From assembly GCF_004118675.1 (NCBI RefSeq), contig NZ_SDHZ01000001.1, forward strand, positions 868,001 to 932,000: a DNA stretch of 64,000 nucleotides, written 5' to 3'. This DNA comes from Filimonas effusa. Its GTDB lineage: Bacteria; Bacteroidota; Bacteroidia; Chitinophagales; Chitinophagaceae. The notes below the pieces were generated by a model. It did not search any database and was not told the DNA's origin. It worked only from the letters and a program-made list of their open reading frames with translations. Of the stretch, positions 21,572 to 30,965 are shown in pieces; positions within the stretch are counted from its first letter, which is position 1, and every line of letters starts with the position of its first letter. A program made the translations under genes and the position numbers.

Positions 21572-22621
21572 TTATTTTTTTAGTGACGCAATATCAATTA
21601 CAAAACGATATTTTACATCGCTTTTAAGTACACGGTCGTATGCCTCGTTGATATAGTTGATATCAATAAGCTCAATGTCCGAAACAATAGCATGTTCTGC
21701 ACAGAAGTCCAGCATTTCCTGGGTTTCTGCTATGCCGCCAATCATAGACCCCATTATCTTTTTACGCTGATGTATCAGGTGAAAAGCAGGCACTTTTGCT
21801 GGCTCAGGAGGTATGCCAACGATGATCATAGTTCCGTTGGTTTTTAACAGCTCTATGTAAGTCGTGTATTCGTGAGGAGCGGATACTGTATTCAGGATAA
21901 CATCAAACTTCCCTTTCAGGCTTTTCATTGTTTCAGCATTGGAGGTCAGCTCGAAATGGTGTGCGCCGAGCTTTTTTGCGTCAGCCTCTTTCGAAGGTGA
22001 GCCGCTGAGCATGGTGACCTCTGCGCCGAAAGCTGCTGCAAACTTCACTGCCATATGGCCTAAACCGCCCAGGCCCAATACCGCTACTTTGTCTCCTTTT
22101 TTTACACCTACATAACGTAAGGGCGAATAGGTGGTAATACCAGCACACAGTAGGGGGGCTACACCCGGCAGTGATAATTTGTCCGAAACTTTTAAGGTAT
22201 AGTTTTCATCAACAACGATCTGCGTGGAATAGCCACCATAGGTAGGCGCCTGCGTATCGCGTTCTTTGCTGTTGTAGGTGCCTGTCATGCCTTCTTCGCA
22301 ATACTGTTCAAGTCCTTCTTTACAGTTGTCGCATACCCGGCAGGAGTCTACGAAACAACCGATACCGGCCAGATCTCCTACTTTGAATTTGGTTACATGG
22401 TTGCCCACTGCTGTTATTCGTCCAACAATTTCATGTCCGGGTACCATCGGAAATACAGATCCTCCCCATTCATTGCGTACCTGGTGAATATCAGAGTGAC
22501 ATACGCCACAATACAAAATTTCTATCTGTACATCATGAGGGCCAGGAGTCCTTCTTTCAAAATTAAAAGGCACCAGCGGTGTAGTTGCACTTTGTGCTGC
22601 ATATGCTTTTGTTGCTGTCAT
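21572..22621 (-). CDS. Zinc-dependent NAD(P) alcohol dehydrogenase (YahK/cinnamyl-alcohol type)
   Basis: 349 residues. Catalytic zinc ligands C41 and H63 lie in CGVCHSDIH and PGHEIVG. Structural zinc cysteines are C94, C97, C100 and C108 (SCRVCDNCKEGLEQYC), with the 3-3-8 spacing of the CAD/YahK subfamily. The Rossmann glycine motif is VLGLGGLGHMAVKFA. The family reduces a broad range of aldehydes, usually with NADPH. Placed between an RND efflux system and an MFS exporter, it may detoxify the reactive aldehydes that induce the operon; this role is inferred. Confidence 0.93.
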   Translation of the reverse strand: MTATKAYAAQSATTPLVPFNFERRTPGPHDVQIEILYCGVCHSDIHQVRNEWGGSVFPMVPGHEIVGRITAVGNHVTKFKVGDLAGIGCFVDSCRVCDNCKEGLEQYCEEGMTGTYNSKERDTQAPTYGGYSTQIVVDENYTLKVSDKLSLPGVAPLLCAGITTYSPLRYVGVKKGDKVAVLGLGGLGHMAVKFAAAFGAEVTMLSGSPSKEADAKKLGAHHFELTSNAETMKSLKGKFDVILNTVSAPHEYTTYIELLKTNGTMIIVGIPPEPAKVPAFHLIHQRKKIMGSMIGGIAETQEMLDFCAEHAIVSDIELIDINYINEAYDRVLKSDVKYRFVIDIASLKK

Positions 22622-22648
22622 ACTTCTATCATTTTTCCGGATAATAAA

Positions 22649-23782
22649 CTATTGTTTTTGCATCGCTTCAACGGGCATTCCATCCCTGATCTCTTCACTG
22701 GCATTCTCTACCAGTATATCCCCGGGGCTGAGCGCTCCGAATACTTCAGCCTCTTTGCCGGCTTCGCGCCCTTTTTCAACCTTCACCCATTGTGCTTTTC
22801 CCTCAGTCACTTTTATGACAAATATTCCTTCTGTCGTATTTAATACCGCGCCTTTGGGTACCACCAGTACACTGTCTTGCGAAGGCATAGGTATATTTAC
22901 TTCGGCTACCATGCCAGGCAACAGTTTCTTGTTGTTGTTCTGAACGTCGGCTTCAATGCGTTCGGCTCTCAGCCTGGCATCCAGGGCGCCGGATAAGCGC
23001 TTTACAGTGCCTGAAAACTGCTCATTCGGCAGGGCTTTCACGGTGAACTGTAATTGGTTCCTGTTGCTCAGGTAGCCGGTATAGGCTTCCGGTACCGATA
23101 CTACAAGACGTAAATGCTTCTGTTCCTGTAGTGTGAACAGGGGGTATTCCGATCCTTTGCCTGATGGGCCTACATAAGCGCCTGTATTTACATTCCTGGT
23201 GGTAATAACCCCTGCAAATGGTGCCCGTATTTCAAGATAACCACGGATAATGGTTACTTCTTTATTCGCTGCTCTTGCTGCTTCCAGCTGCGCTTCGTCG
23301 GCCCGCATCCGCGCTGCCGCCTGGTCCAGGTCGTTGGGCGAAATGGTGCCCGGTGTCTGGCTCGTTTTATACAGGCGGTCGTAATTAGCCTTGCTGGCCA
23401 TATAAATAGCCTCCTGCGACTTTAACCGTGATTCCGAGGCCGCTATCCGGGAATTCAGTTCCGGCGCTTCCAGCGTTGCCAGCAACTGGCCTGTTGCTAC
23501 TTCAGAACCCACGTCAACGTATATTTTTTTTACAAAACTATTCTCTTTCGCATATAAATCCACCTGCTGAAAAGCAATAAGCTCTCCGGGAGCAGAAAAT
23601 TTGGACGACAGCTTGCCTTTGGTAAGAACAAAAGTTGCTGTTTCCATAGCGCTGCTACCCGGAATTTCTTTCTTTTCACCTGCCTTGCTTTCGTGTGAGC
23701 CACAGGAGGATAACAGCATCATGCCCATTGTTATACCTGACAGGGCAAACATCAGGATATGGTTATTTTGTTGACTGTTCAT
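22649..23782 (-). CDS. RND efflux periplasmic adaptor lipoprotein (HlyD/AcrA family)
   Basis: The start at 23782 is chosen because it gives 377 residues with a lipoprotein signal (MNSQQNNHILMFALSG, lipobox LLSSC); the longer open frame upstream lies inside the pump gene. Visible parts: first lipoyl half (DLYAKENSFVKKIYVDVGSEV), an alpha-hairpin (RIAASESRLKSQEAIYMASK to AARAANKEVT), second lipoyl half (IRAPFAGVITTRNVNTGAYV), a beta-barrel and a membrane-proximal domain. It overlaps the 3' end of the RND gene by 20 bases, so the two are translationally linked. It bridges the pump and the TolC channel. Confidence 0.93.
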   Translation of the reverse strand: MNSQQNNHILMFALSGITMGMMLLSSCGSHESKAGEKKEIPGSSAMETATFVLTKGKLSSKFSAPGELIAFQQVDLYAKENSFVKKIYVDVGSEVATGQLLATLEAPELNSRIAASESRLKSQEAIYMASKANYDRLYKTSQTPGTISPNDLDQAAARMRADEAQLEAARAANKEVTIIRGYLEIRAPFAGVITTRNVNTGAYVGPSGKGSEYPLFTLQEQKHLRLVVSVPEAYTGYLSNRNQLQFTVKALPNEQFSGTVKRLSGALDARLRAERIEADVQNNNKKLLPGMVAEVNIPMPSQDSVLVVPKGAVLNTTEGIFVIKVTEGKAQWVKVEKGREAGKEAEVFGALSPGDILVENASEEIRDGMPVEAMQKQ

Positions 23783-26700
23783 ATAAATCAGGTATATAAT
23801 GTTTGCTTTCTTTGTCTTCAGGGTCCAATGATACCGATACGGTGCCAGCGCTTTTCTGCATCCAGGCAAATAATAACGGTAATATAAATAATGCCGCAAA
23901 TGTGGAGGCTACCAGGCCGCCTATTACAGCTCTTCCCAATGGCGATGACTGGTCGCCCGCCTCGCCTAAGCCGCTGGCCATAGGTATCATGCCTACAACC
24001 ATAGCTACAGCAGTCATTACAATAGGTCGTAAACGAAGCGCCGAGGCTTCCCTTGCCGATAGCAACGCATCTCCGTTATGTTTCCTTAACTGCTCCGCAT
24101 TGGTAATAAGCAGTACTGCATTTGATATGGATACACCTACCGACATGATCATACCCATGTATGATTGCAGGTTTAGGGTGGAACCCATTATAACCAATAA
24201 GCCAAGTGAGCCAAACAGCACAGCGGGGACTGTTCCTAATACGACCGCTGAAACCTTGAATGATTGGAAATTGGCTGCCAGCATAAGAAATATCACCACA
24301 ATAGCTACAATTAAACCATTCTGAAGACTGCTGAGTGTATCGGTAAGCGTATTGCTTAAACCTATTGTTTCCACGTTTAACCCCCGTGGTAATTTACCTA
24401 GTGCTTCTATTGCTTTTTCTACATCGCGTGTGGCAGCTCCCAGGTCTTTATTATTCAGGTTTGCTGTAACTGTTAAGGTAGGCATTGCGCCAAGGTTGTC
24501 GGCTTCACCATAGGTGATACCAGGTTTAATGGTGGCAACATCTCCCAAAACGGGTCGGGATGCATTTTTTAGCAAGGGTATCTCCGAAATCTCCAACTCA
24601 CTGTTCATCTTGTTTTCAGGAACCTGTACTTGTACACTGTAACTATAACCGGCTTTTTCATCAACCCATACATTCTTCTCGGTAAAACGTGAGGATGAGG
24701 TTGAGGCTATGATAGAACGGGATACGTCGCTCATATCTACACCCAGTTGCGCCGCACGTGTCCGGTCTACCTCTATGTTAAGCGTAGGGTATTTGGTGGA
24801 CTGGCCTACCTGTACATCCCGTAAATAACTGATCTCTTTGAGCTTTTTTACCAGGCGTAGGGCATAATCTTCACTTTGTTTTTTATCTCTTCCCGAAAAA
24901 CGGATTTCTACAGGCGTTGGTGATCCCTGGCTTAGTATTTTGTCGGTAAGCTCTATAGGTTCAAACGATAGCTGCATTTCAGGTGCAACCCGCTTAGCCT
25001 CCTGCCTTATTTTATTTTTTAATTCGTCGAGGTTGGTCTTGTATTCTTCACTTAATGCCACCTGTACAACTGCCTCATGCGGTCCGGCCATCCACAGGAA
25101 AATGGGACTGATGGAAAATAGTTGAGGGTGCATACCTACATAGGCCGAAGTAATGGAAACGTTTTCCGGCCCCACCAGTTTTTCAATGGCGTTAACCAGG
25201 GTAATGGTTTTTGTTTCGGTACGTTCCATCCGGGTTCCTTCCGGTTCACGCAACCTCACCTGGAATTGGCTTCCGTTAACCTTAGGTAATACATCCCTGC
25301 CTATATGGGTAAGCAGGTACCAGGTGCCCGCACAAATAACCAGCAGGTAAATAATTACGATTGGTTTACGGTAAGGCATCATTCTGCCTATAAATGCCAG
25401 GTAACGTAATCTTATCCGCTCAAAAGCGCTTACTTTTCCATCCCTGTTGCTGTCTTCCCGCTCCAGTAATACCTTTTTCTGGTCCCAGGTATCTCCTTCA
25501 CTGGAAGTGCTTAATCCTGAAGCTTCCAGTTCCTCTGCGTCACTAAATTCCTCTCCGCTTTGCTTTTTGTGATGTTTCACTTTCATGATCCAATTGGCCA
25601 TCACGGGAACAAATGTTTGTGCCAGGAAATAAGAAATGATCATACTAAAACCTATTGCCAGCGCCAGGGGAAGGAACAGGGAACCGGGTATGCCGCCCAT
25701 TGTGAATGCGGGGGCAAATACTGCCAGTATACAAAACAATATCAGCAGCTTGGGAAATGCAATTTCCTTACAGGCATCCCATATAGCCAGTGCCTTGGGT
25801 TTCCCCATATCAAGATGCTGGTGTATGTTTTCTATCGTTACGGTACTCTCGTCTACCAATATGCCTATCGCCAATGCCAGACCGCTTAAGGTCATGATAT
25901 TGATCGTCTGGCCAGACAAACTCAGGAATAGTACCGATGAAATAATAGATGTAGGAATGGTAAGAATAACGATCAATGCTCCGCGTGCATCGCCCAAGAA
26001 CAGCAATACCATTAAGCCGGTTAAAATAGCTCCTATAGCACCTTCCGTAAGCAGGCTTTTAACAGAATTTATGACGTAGGTCGACTGGTCAAATTCATAA
26101 CTCAGTTTTACGTCTTCCGGCAACAGTGATTGCATTTTGGGCAATGCTTTCTTTAAATTCTGTACCACCTCCCAGGTAGATGCATCAGCGCTTTTGGCAA
26201 TGCTGAGATAAACGGAGCGTTTGCCGTTTACCAGGGCATAGCCCGATGCTACGTCCGCGCCGTCTTCTACCGTAGCAACATCACGCAGGTAAAGGTTTTG
26301 AACACCGCCCTTGAATATCGGTATGTTTTCAAAGTCTTTTACATTTCTGATGGTAGTATTTACAGGAGTGATATAGTTCTTATCATCAATGCGTACGTTG
26401 CCTGATGGTGCCGTTTGGTTGTTTAGTCGCATGGCTTCTACCAGCTGGTCGGGTGTCATGTTATGGGCACGTAACAGCGCAGGGTCTGCTTTTATAACTA
26501 TCGTCCTGACATTACCGCCAAAAGGAGGGGAGGATACCAGCCCCGGAATAGAGGTAAATGAGCTTCTTACATACACATTCGCCATATCCAGCAACTCGTT
26601 GTTACTGCGCTTTTCACTGCTGAGTACCAGCTGACCTACCGGTAAGGTGGAGGCGTCGAAACGGATGATGAAAGGAGGATTCGATCCCGGTGGAAAGGCG

Positions 26701-27050
26701 GCCTGTATACGGTTTGAAAAGGCGCTGACCTCCGCAGCCGCCTGAGCCATATTGGTGCCGGGATAAAAGTTGATCTTCATGAGGGTTAAGCCTTGTATGT
26801 TCTTTGTTTCAATAGACTTAACCCCATTTACAAAAAGAAAGATATTAATGTATTGTTTGGCGAAAAATGCTTCCATCTGCACCGGCGTATAACCGCCAAA
26901 CGGATGCGATACATAAATCACCGGCATATCAAGCTTGGGGAATATGTCTACCTTGATACTGGTGACAGCTTTAATGCCGAAGAAGAATAGCCCCGCAACT
27001 AATACCAGGATGGTAATAGGTTTTCGTAATGCGAATCGTATCAGGTTCAT
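23763..27050 (-). CDS. RND superfamily efflux pump (AcrB/MdtB-like) with an EF-hand-like insert
   Basis: 1,095 residues with RND order: TM1, periplasmic porter domain, TM2-6, cytoplasmic linker, TM7, second porter domain, TM8-12. Landmarks are YINIFLFVNGVKSIETKN, the charged TM4 stretch GLALAIGILVDESTVTIENI and FQSFKVSAVVLGTVPAVLFG. It exports hydrophobic compounds using proton motive force with the adjacent adaptor and TolC. Unusual: the linker before TM7 is longer than normal and acidic, and carries a perfect EF-hand loop pattern (D533 to E544, DSNRDGKVSAFE). The start is 15 bases after the TolC stop. Confidence 0.95.
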   Translation of the reverse strand: MNLIRFALRKPITILVLVAGLFFFGIKAVTSIKVDIFPKLDMPVIYVSHPFGGYTPVQMEAFFAKQYINIFLFVNGVKSIETKNIQGLTLMKINFYPGTNMAQAAAEVSAFSNRIQAAFPPGSNPPFIIRFDASTLPVGQLVLSSEKRSNNELLDMANVYVRSSFTSIPGLVSSPPFGGNVRTIVIKADPALLRAHNMTPDQLVEAMRLNNQTAPSGNVRIDDKNYITPVNTTIRNVKDFENIPIFKGGVQNLYLRDVATVEDGADVASGYALVNGKRSVYLSIAKSADASTWEVVQNLKKALPKMQSLLPEDVKLSYEFDQSTYVINSVKSLLTEGAIGAILTGLMVLLFLGDARGALIVILTIPTSIISSVLFLSLSGQTINIMTLSGLALAIGILVDESTVTIENIHQHLDMGKPKALAIWDACKEIAFPKLLILFCILAVFAPAFTMGGIPGSLFLPLALAIGFSMIISYFLAQTFVPVMANWIMKVKHHKKQSGEEFSDAEELEASGLSTSSEGDTWDQKKVLLEREDSNRDGKVSAFERIRLRYLAFIGRMMPYRKPIVIIYLLVICAGTWYLLTHIGRDVLPKVNGSQFQVRLREPEGTRMERTETKTITLVNAIEKLVGPENVSITSAYVGMHPQLFSISPIFLWMAGPHEAVVQVALSEEYKTNLDELKNKIRQEAKRVAPEMQLSFEPIELTDKILSQGSPTPVEIRFSGRDKKQSEDYALRLVKKLKEISYLRDVQVGQSTKYPTLNIEVDRTRAAQLGVDMSDVSRSIIASTSSSRFTEKNVWVDEKAGYSYSVQVQVPENKMNSELEISEIPLLKNASRPVLGDVATIKPGITYGEADNLGAMPTLTVTANLNNKDLGAATRDVEKAIEALGKLPRGLNVETIGLSNTLTDTLSSLQNGLIVAIVVIFLMLAANFQSFKVSAVVLGTVPAVLFGSLGLLVIMGSTLNLQSYMGMIMSVGVSISNAVLLITNAEQLRKHNGDALLSAREASALRLRPIVMTAVAMVVGMIPMASGLGEAGDQSSPLGRAVIGGLVASTFAALFILPLLFAWMQKSAGTVSVSLDPEDKESKHYIPDLYEQSTK

Positions 27051-27065
27051 GTTTGCTTGCTTCTG

Positions 27066-28463
27066 TTAAAATTCTTGAAGGAACAGATCGAAATTGCCAC
27101 TGGCAGCGGCTTTGAGCAGCAGGGCCTGCCATACATTGGTATAGGCAATATCGCGGTCTGTCTCCGAACGGTTGACGATATACAATGCCTGCGTTACCTC
27201 CACAATGTTACTTAGCCCGTTTTTATATAAGACGTCTTTTTGTACATAAGCATCAGACGCCGACTTTACCTGTATGGGCGCCTCCCTGTAGTTGTCAAGG
27301 GCGTTCTTCATTCTGTTGTCGGCTAGCACCAATTGAGCTTTCAGTTGCTGGTCGGCTAAATTGTACTCTTCTTTTAAGGCTTCCGATACAAAATGCTGTG
27401 CGCTTACCTGGTGTTTTACCCGCAGGGGAGTAGTAAGGTTCCATATCATGCCCAGCCCCAGCAAATAGTTGCCCCGCATGCTCTGAACACCATCCCAGTA
27501 GTTGCTGCTGTAATTCTCCAGGTTCTGGTTTAGCTGCCCATAATTCCAGTCAAAGCCGGAGCCTCTGCCCTGTACCAGTCCAAATACCGAGAAGGTGGGT
27601 AATGATGATGTACGGTAATACTTGGCCTGTTGGTTACTGAGTGTTATACGGCTCTGGTAGTACTTCAATATCGGGTGCTCCTGTATCGCTACACTATCGT
27701 AGGCCGATGAGGGTATCCGCGTTATAAAAACAGTGTCCAGACTAAAGGGTTGCGCAGGTACACCCATTAGCCGGGCCAGGATGTTCGATTGCTCTTGCTC
27801 CGCATCCCTGGCTTTTGTGAGCGCAATTCTTGCACTCGACAACTCTGCATTGGCCTGGGATGAATCAACGCCGGCGATCAATCCGTTAAGAGCACGCTGT
27901 ACTACTACCTCCCGTAAAGAGGTAGCCCGCTCCAGGTTGTTTTGCCACGAACGTAACAGGCGCTGTGCTGCCAGTAAATTCAGGTAAGCTCCTGCAACCT
28001 TAACCTCGTGCTGAAAACGCTCCTGTACAAGATCGCTTTCATCTCTTGTTAACACCGATTGGGCTACTCTTATCTTTTCGCGCGCCTTGCCAAAAGAAAA
28101 GAAATCCCAGCTTACGTTGGCAAGGTATAACGCGCCAAACGCCGCATTCCAGTTCTGGTGTGTTAATGCTGGTCCTGATGCTGCTGTATTTAACCCACGA
28201 TAGCCATACGCCGGCCCGTTCAATCCATTAACTGTTCCATAATCCTGCTGTGCCGATAAATTAAAGTCGGGCAGGTAGTCGTTTACAGATTGCCTTACCG
28301 AAGCTTTGGATGCATTGACGTATGCTTCCTTTGCCCGGATTGTTCCATAGTTGGTAAGGGCGGTCTGTATCGCCTGCTTTAGGGTAAGCAACTGCTGTGC
28401 ATGCACACGGCTGCTAAACACCCCGCCCGCTACACACAGGATGAGTGCTGATTTTTTTAACAT
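27066..28463 (-). CDS. TolC family outer-membrane efflux channel
   Basis: 465 residues: signal peptide (MLKKSALILCVAGGVFSS, cut near VHAQ), then two tandem TolC halves of long amphipathic helices, e.g. LTLKQAIQTALTNYGTIRAK and SYLNLLAAQRLL-type stretches (VAGAYLNLLAAQRLLRS), and a second half starting near KYYQSRITLSNQQAKYYRTS. First gene of the efflux operon, 137 bases from the AraC gene stop. It provides the outer-membrane exit for the RND/adaptor pair. Confidence 0.93.
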   Translation of the reverse strand: MLKKSALILCVAGGVFSSRVHAQQLLTLKQAIQTALTNYGTIRAKEAYVNASKASVRQSVNDYLPDFNLSAQQDYGTVNGLNGPAYGYRGLNTAASGPALTHQNWNAAFGALYLANVSWDFFSFGKAREKIRVAQSVLTRDESDLVQERFQHEVKVAGAYLNLLAAQRLLRSWQNNLERATSLREVVVQRALNGLIAGVDSSQANAELSSARIALTKARDAEQEQSNILARLMGVPAQPFSLDTVFITRIPSSAYDSVAIQEHPILKYYQSRITLSNQQAKYYRTSSLPTFSVFGLVQGRGSGFDWNYGQLNQNLENYSSNYWDGVQSMRGNYLLGLGMIWNLTTPLRVKHQVSAQHFVSEALKEEYNLADQQLKAQLVLADNRMKNALDNYREAPIQVKSASDAYVQKDVLYKNGLSNIVEVTQALYIVNRSETDRDIAYTNVWQALLLKAAASGNFDLFLQEF

Positions 28464-28578
28464 GCTTTCTTTCTGCTTTAATGTTTGCTCTTCTTACGGC
28501 AAGTCACCCGGAATGTCCGCGGCAGGAGGGTGTGAGAATGTAAAAATAGGAAGGACGAAAGAATTAGTAATTGTAATA

Positions 28579-28607
28579 TTCAAACAATTCATTGTATTTT
28601 TCAAACA
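28579..28607 (-). promoter_or_regulatory. Direct repeat, candidate AraC-family operator
   Basis: TTCAAACA occurs at 28579-28586 and again at 28600-28607 (TGTTTGAA in the sense of the efflux operon), start-to-start 21 bp, i.e. two helical turns. That is the classic geometry of AraC-family half-sites. It lies 116 bp upstream of the tolC start and its distal copy overlaps the stop codon of the AraC gene. Confidence 0.45.
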
Positions 28608-29515
28608 GCGTTCGCGCGAAATGCACCGGGCGTTATGTGTGCATGCTTCTTAAAGAAATTGTTAAAGTAAGCGGGGTATTCAAATCCCAGGCTATAGGCT
28701 ATTTCAGCAATACTCCAGCTGGCATGTTTTAAAAGCGCACGTGCCTCCACTGTTATTCGTTCTGCTATGTGTTCTGTGGTGGTTTTACCGGTCACTTCCT
28801 TTACGGCCCGGTTTAAATGGTTAACATGAACAGAAAGGCTTAGCGCAAAATCCTGGGCCGTTTTAAGCTGAAGGGCATGTTCCGGTGAGTCTATCGGAAA
28901 CTGTCGTTCCAGCAGCTCCAGGAACTGGGCTGTTAAACGGGCAGGCGCATTGATATGCTTTATAGGATTACGGGCAGCCTGCATTTTCATGGCTTCATGA
29001 ATGACCATATACAGGCAATGACGGATAAGATCGTATTTATGTGAATAGTCGGACTCCATTTCTGCCATCATCATGCAGAATAACAGCTCTACACGCTGCT
29101 GCTGTCGGCTGGTCAGGAAAAACAACGGGTCCTGGCCGCTGATGACCAATGGCGACTCATGTATAATATCCCGGTGATGATAATTATCAAGAAATACCGC
29201 ATCAAAAAGACAGCAATAGCCTGTTTGTTGCTCCGAAACCGCTTCCCAGGAATAACTGAGCTCCGGCGGCGAAAATAACAGGGCAGGTTTGTCAACCTCT
29301 ACGGTGCGGTCCTCAAAATGAAGCCGTCCTATTCCCGTGATAAAGCTGACTTTAAAAAAATCGCGTCGCTTGAAAGGAGAGTATCGCTGGCAGATACCCT
29401 GGCGCGGGTAAACGTTGAAGTGTCCCGAGATCTTGCCATAGGCGTTTACGGCCATGGCAGGCGGCTTCATATCTATTCTCTTATAATACTCATCAAGGGT
29501 TTCTACTGCTACCAT
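28601..29515 (-). CDS. AraC family transcriptional regulator
   Basis: 304 residues. An N-terminal cupin-like ligand domain (about 25-150; FEDRTVEVDKPALLFSPP) is followed by a C-terminal pair of helix-turn-helix motifs (about 205-304; FALSLSVHVNHLNRAVKEVT and SIAEIAYSLGFEYPAYFNNF, ending HITPGAFRAN). It is next to, and co-directional with, the TolC-RND-adaptor-dehydrogenase-MFS operon, for which it is the likely activator. Its start is 18 bases downstream of the acyl-CoA dehydrogenase stop, so it may be co-transcribed with the upstream genes. Confidence 0.93.
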   Translation of the reverse strand: MVAVETLDEYYKRIDMKPPAMAVNAYGKISGHFNVYPRQGICQRYSPFKRRDFFKVSFITGIGRLHFEDRTVEVDKPALLFSPPELSYSWEAVSEQQTGYCCLFDAVFLDNYHHRDIIHESPLVISGQDPLFFLTSRQQQRVELLFCMMMAEMESDYSHKYDLIRHCLYMVIHEAMKMQAARNPIKHINAPARLTAQFLELLERQFPIDSPEHALQLKTAQDFALSLSVHVNHLNRAVKEVTGKTTTEHIAERITVEARALLKHASWSIAEIAYSLGFEYPAYFNNFFKKHAHITPGAFRANAV

Positions 29516-29533
29516 AATGCGAAGTTATGAAAA

Positions 29534-30898
29534 TCAAACAAAAGCGCTAAATCCGGTAATAGCTCTGCCCACGATAAGGGAATTGATCTCTTTAGTACCT
29601 TCATAAGAGTAAATAGCTTCCGCGTCCGCAACAAAGCGTGCTACATTGTATTGCAGTAATATGCCGTTGCCTCCCATTACTTCACGGGCACGGCTTACTA
29701 TATCTCTCGTTCTTAAGGTGCAGAATACTTTGGCCAGTGAAGCATGCTCATCCGTTAACCTCCCTTCGTCCTGTAATTGCGATAAACGGAATACCATTGT
29801 TTGCATGGCAGTTAAATTACTCAGCATTTCAACCAGGTGGTTTTGTATCAGCTGAAAAGCTGCTATCGGTTTGCCAAACTGCTTCCGTTGCGTAGTATAT
29901 GCCAGTGCGTTTTCGTAGGCGCCGCGGGCGCAGCCTACTGCTTCCCAGGCAACTCCGGCTCGTGTCATCCGCAGTACTTCGGCTGTATCCTTAAAACTGT
30001 TGGCTTTGGCAAGCCTGTCTGTTTCCGCTACCTGGCAATTGGTCAGCGTAATAAGACCATTCTGTACAATACGTAAAGCCATCTTGTCTTCCATCTTTAT
30101 AGCCTGGAAGCCGGGATTGTCTTTTTTTACAAGAAAGCCTTTTACATTGTTATCATCTACATCCCTTGCCCATATTATTATTACATCGGCAAATGTGGCG
30201 TTGCCTATCCATTTCTTCTGACCATTTAATACCCAGCCTTCCGGTGTTCTTTTGGCTGTGGTTGTTAAGCCGCCGGCGGCTCCTGAGCCAACCTCCGGTT
30301 CGGTCAATCCGAATGCGCCAATGCAGGTCATTTGCTGCATGGCAGGCAGCCATTGCTGCTTTTGTTCTTCACTGCCCAGCATATAAATGCTGCCCATGGC
30401 TAGTCCGCTTTGCACGCCGAAAAAAGTGGCTATAGACGCATCTATACGCGCCATTTCCATGGCCAGCACCCCTTCCATTATATTGGGTAAACCGGGGCAG
30501 CCATATCCCTGGTAAGTAACGCCGCAAATATTAAGAGCCGCCAGCTTCGGAATTAATTCATAGGGAAACTCGGCACGCAGCCAGTATTCATTAACGATAG
30601 GTTGCACTTCTGTTTCCAGGAAAGCACGCACCTTTAATTGTAACGCGCGCTGTTCCGGAGTCAGCAGTTCTGCCAGGTCGTAAAAATCTCCGTCTACAGG
30701 TGGCGGAACTTTTTTCTTATGCCCGCCGCTACCGCTTAATAGTTTCATCACTCCCTGTAATTGGGTGTCATCGAGCTTGCTGACATTCTGAACTACTGCA
30801 TTCAAATCAACTTTTGCTGCCAGTTTTTCCAATGCTTCCATATCTATCTGCTGGTATAACTGCAGCCCCTTTCTTATTTTCTGAAATAGATTAGCCAT
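29534..30898 (-). CDS. Acyl-CoA dehydrogenase, glutaryl-CoA-dehydrogenase-like
   Basis: 454 residues. The N-terminus has about 65 extra residues, rich in charged and small helices, ahead of the usual first domain (FYDLAELLTPEQRALQLKVR). FAD/substrate motifs are CIGAFGLTEPEVGSGA and WVLNGQKKWIGNA. The C-terminal helix bundle ends IYSYEGTKEINSLIVGRAI, where E433 lines up with the catalytic glutamate of the glutaryl-CoA dehydrogenase subfamily. It oxidises an acyl-CoA with FAD and passes electrons to ETF; the substrate is uncertain. It lies 67 bases behind the mutase gene, so both probably act in branched-chain or dicarboxylic acyl-CoA metabolism. Confidence 0.9.
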   Translation of the reverse strand: MANLFQKIRKGLQLYQQIDMEALEKLAAKVDLNAVVQNVSKLDDTQLQGVMKLLSGSGGHKKKVPPPVDGDFYDLAELLTPEQRALQLKVRAFLETEVQPIVNEYWLRAEFPYELIPKLAALNICGVTYQGYGCPGLPNIMEGVLAMEMARIDASIATFFGVQSGLAMGSIYMLGSEEQKQQWLPAMQQMTCIGAFGLTEPEVGSGAAGGLTTTAKRTPEGWVLNGQKKWIGNATFADVIIIWARDVDDNNVKGFLVKKDNPGFQAIKMEDKMALRIVQNGLITLTNCQVAETDRLAKANSFKDTAEVLRMTRAGVAWEAVGCARGAYENALAYTTQRKQFGKPIAAFQLIQNHLVEMLSNLTAMQTMVFRLSQLQDEGRLTDEHASLAKVFCTLRTRDIVSRAREVMGGNGILLQYNVARFVADAEAIYSYEGTKEINSLIVGRAITGFSAFV

Positions 30899-30965
30899 AG
30901 TTTAGGTGTATATGAATGATTAATTGTATCAACGAACTACACAAGAATCTCTCCACAATCTTCCG

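Noticed and set aside
23783-23899. Longer start for the adaptor protein
   Set aside because: The extra 39 residues overlap the pump gene and precede a perfect lipoprotein signal at the internal ATG.
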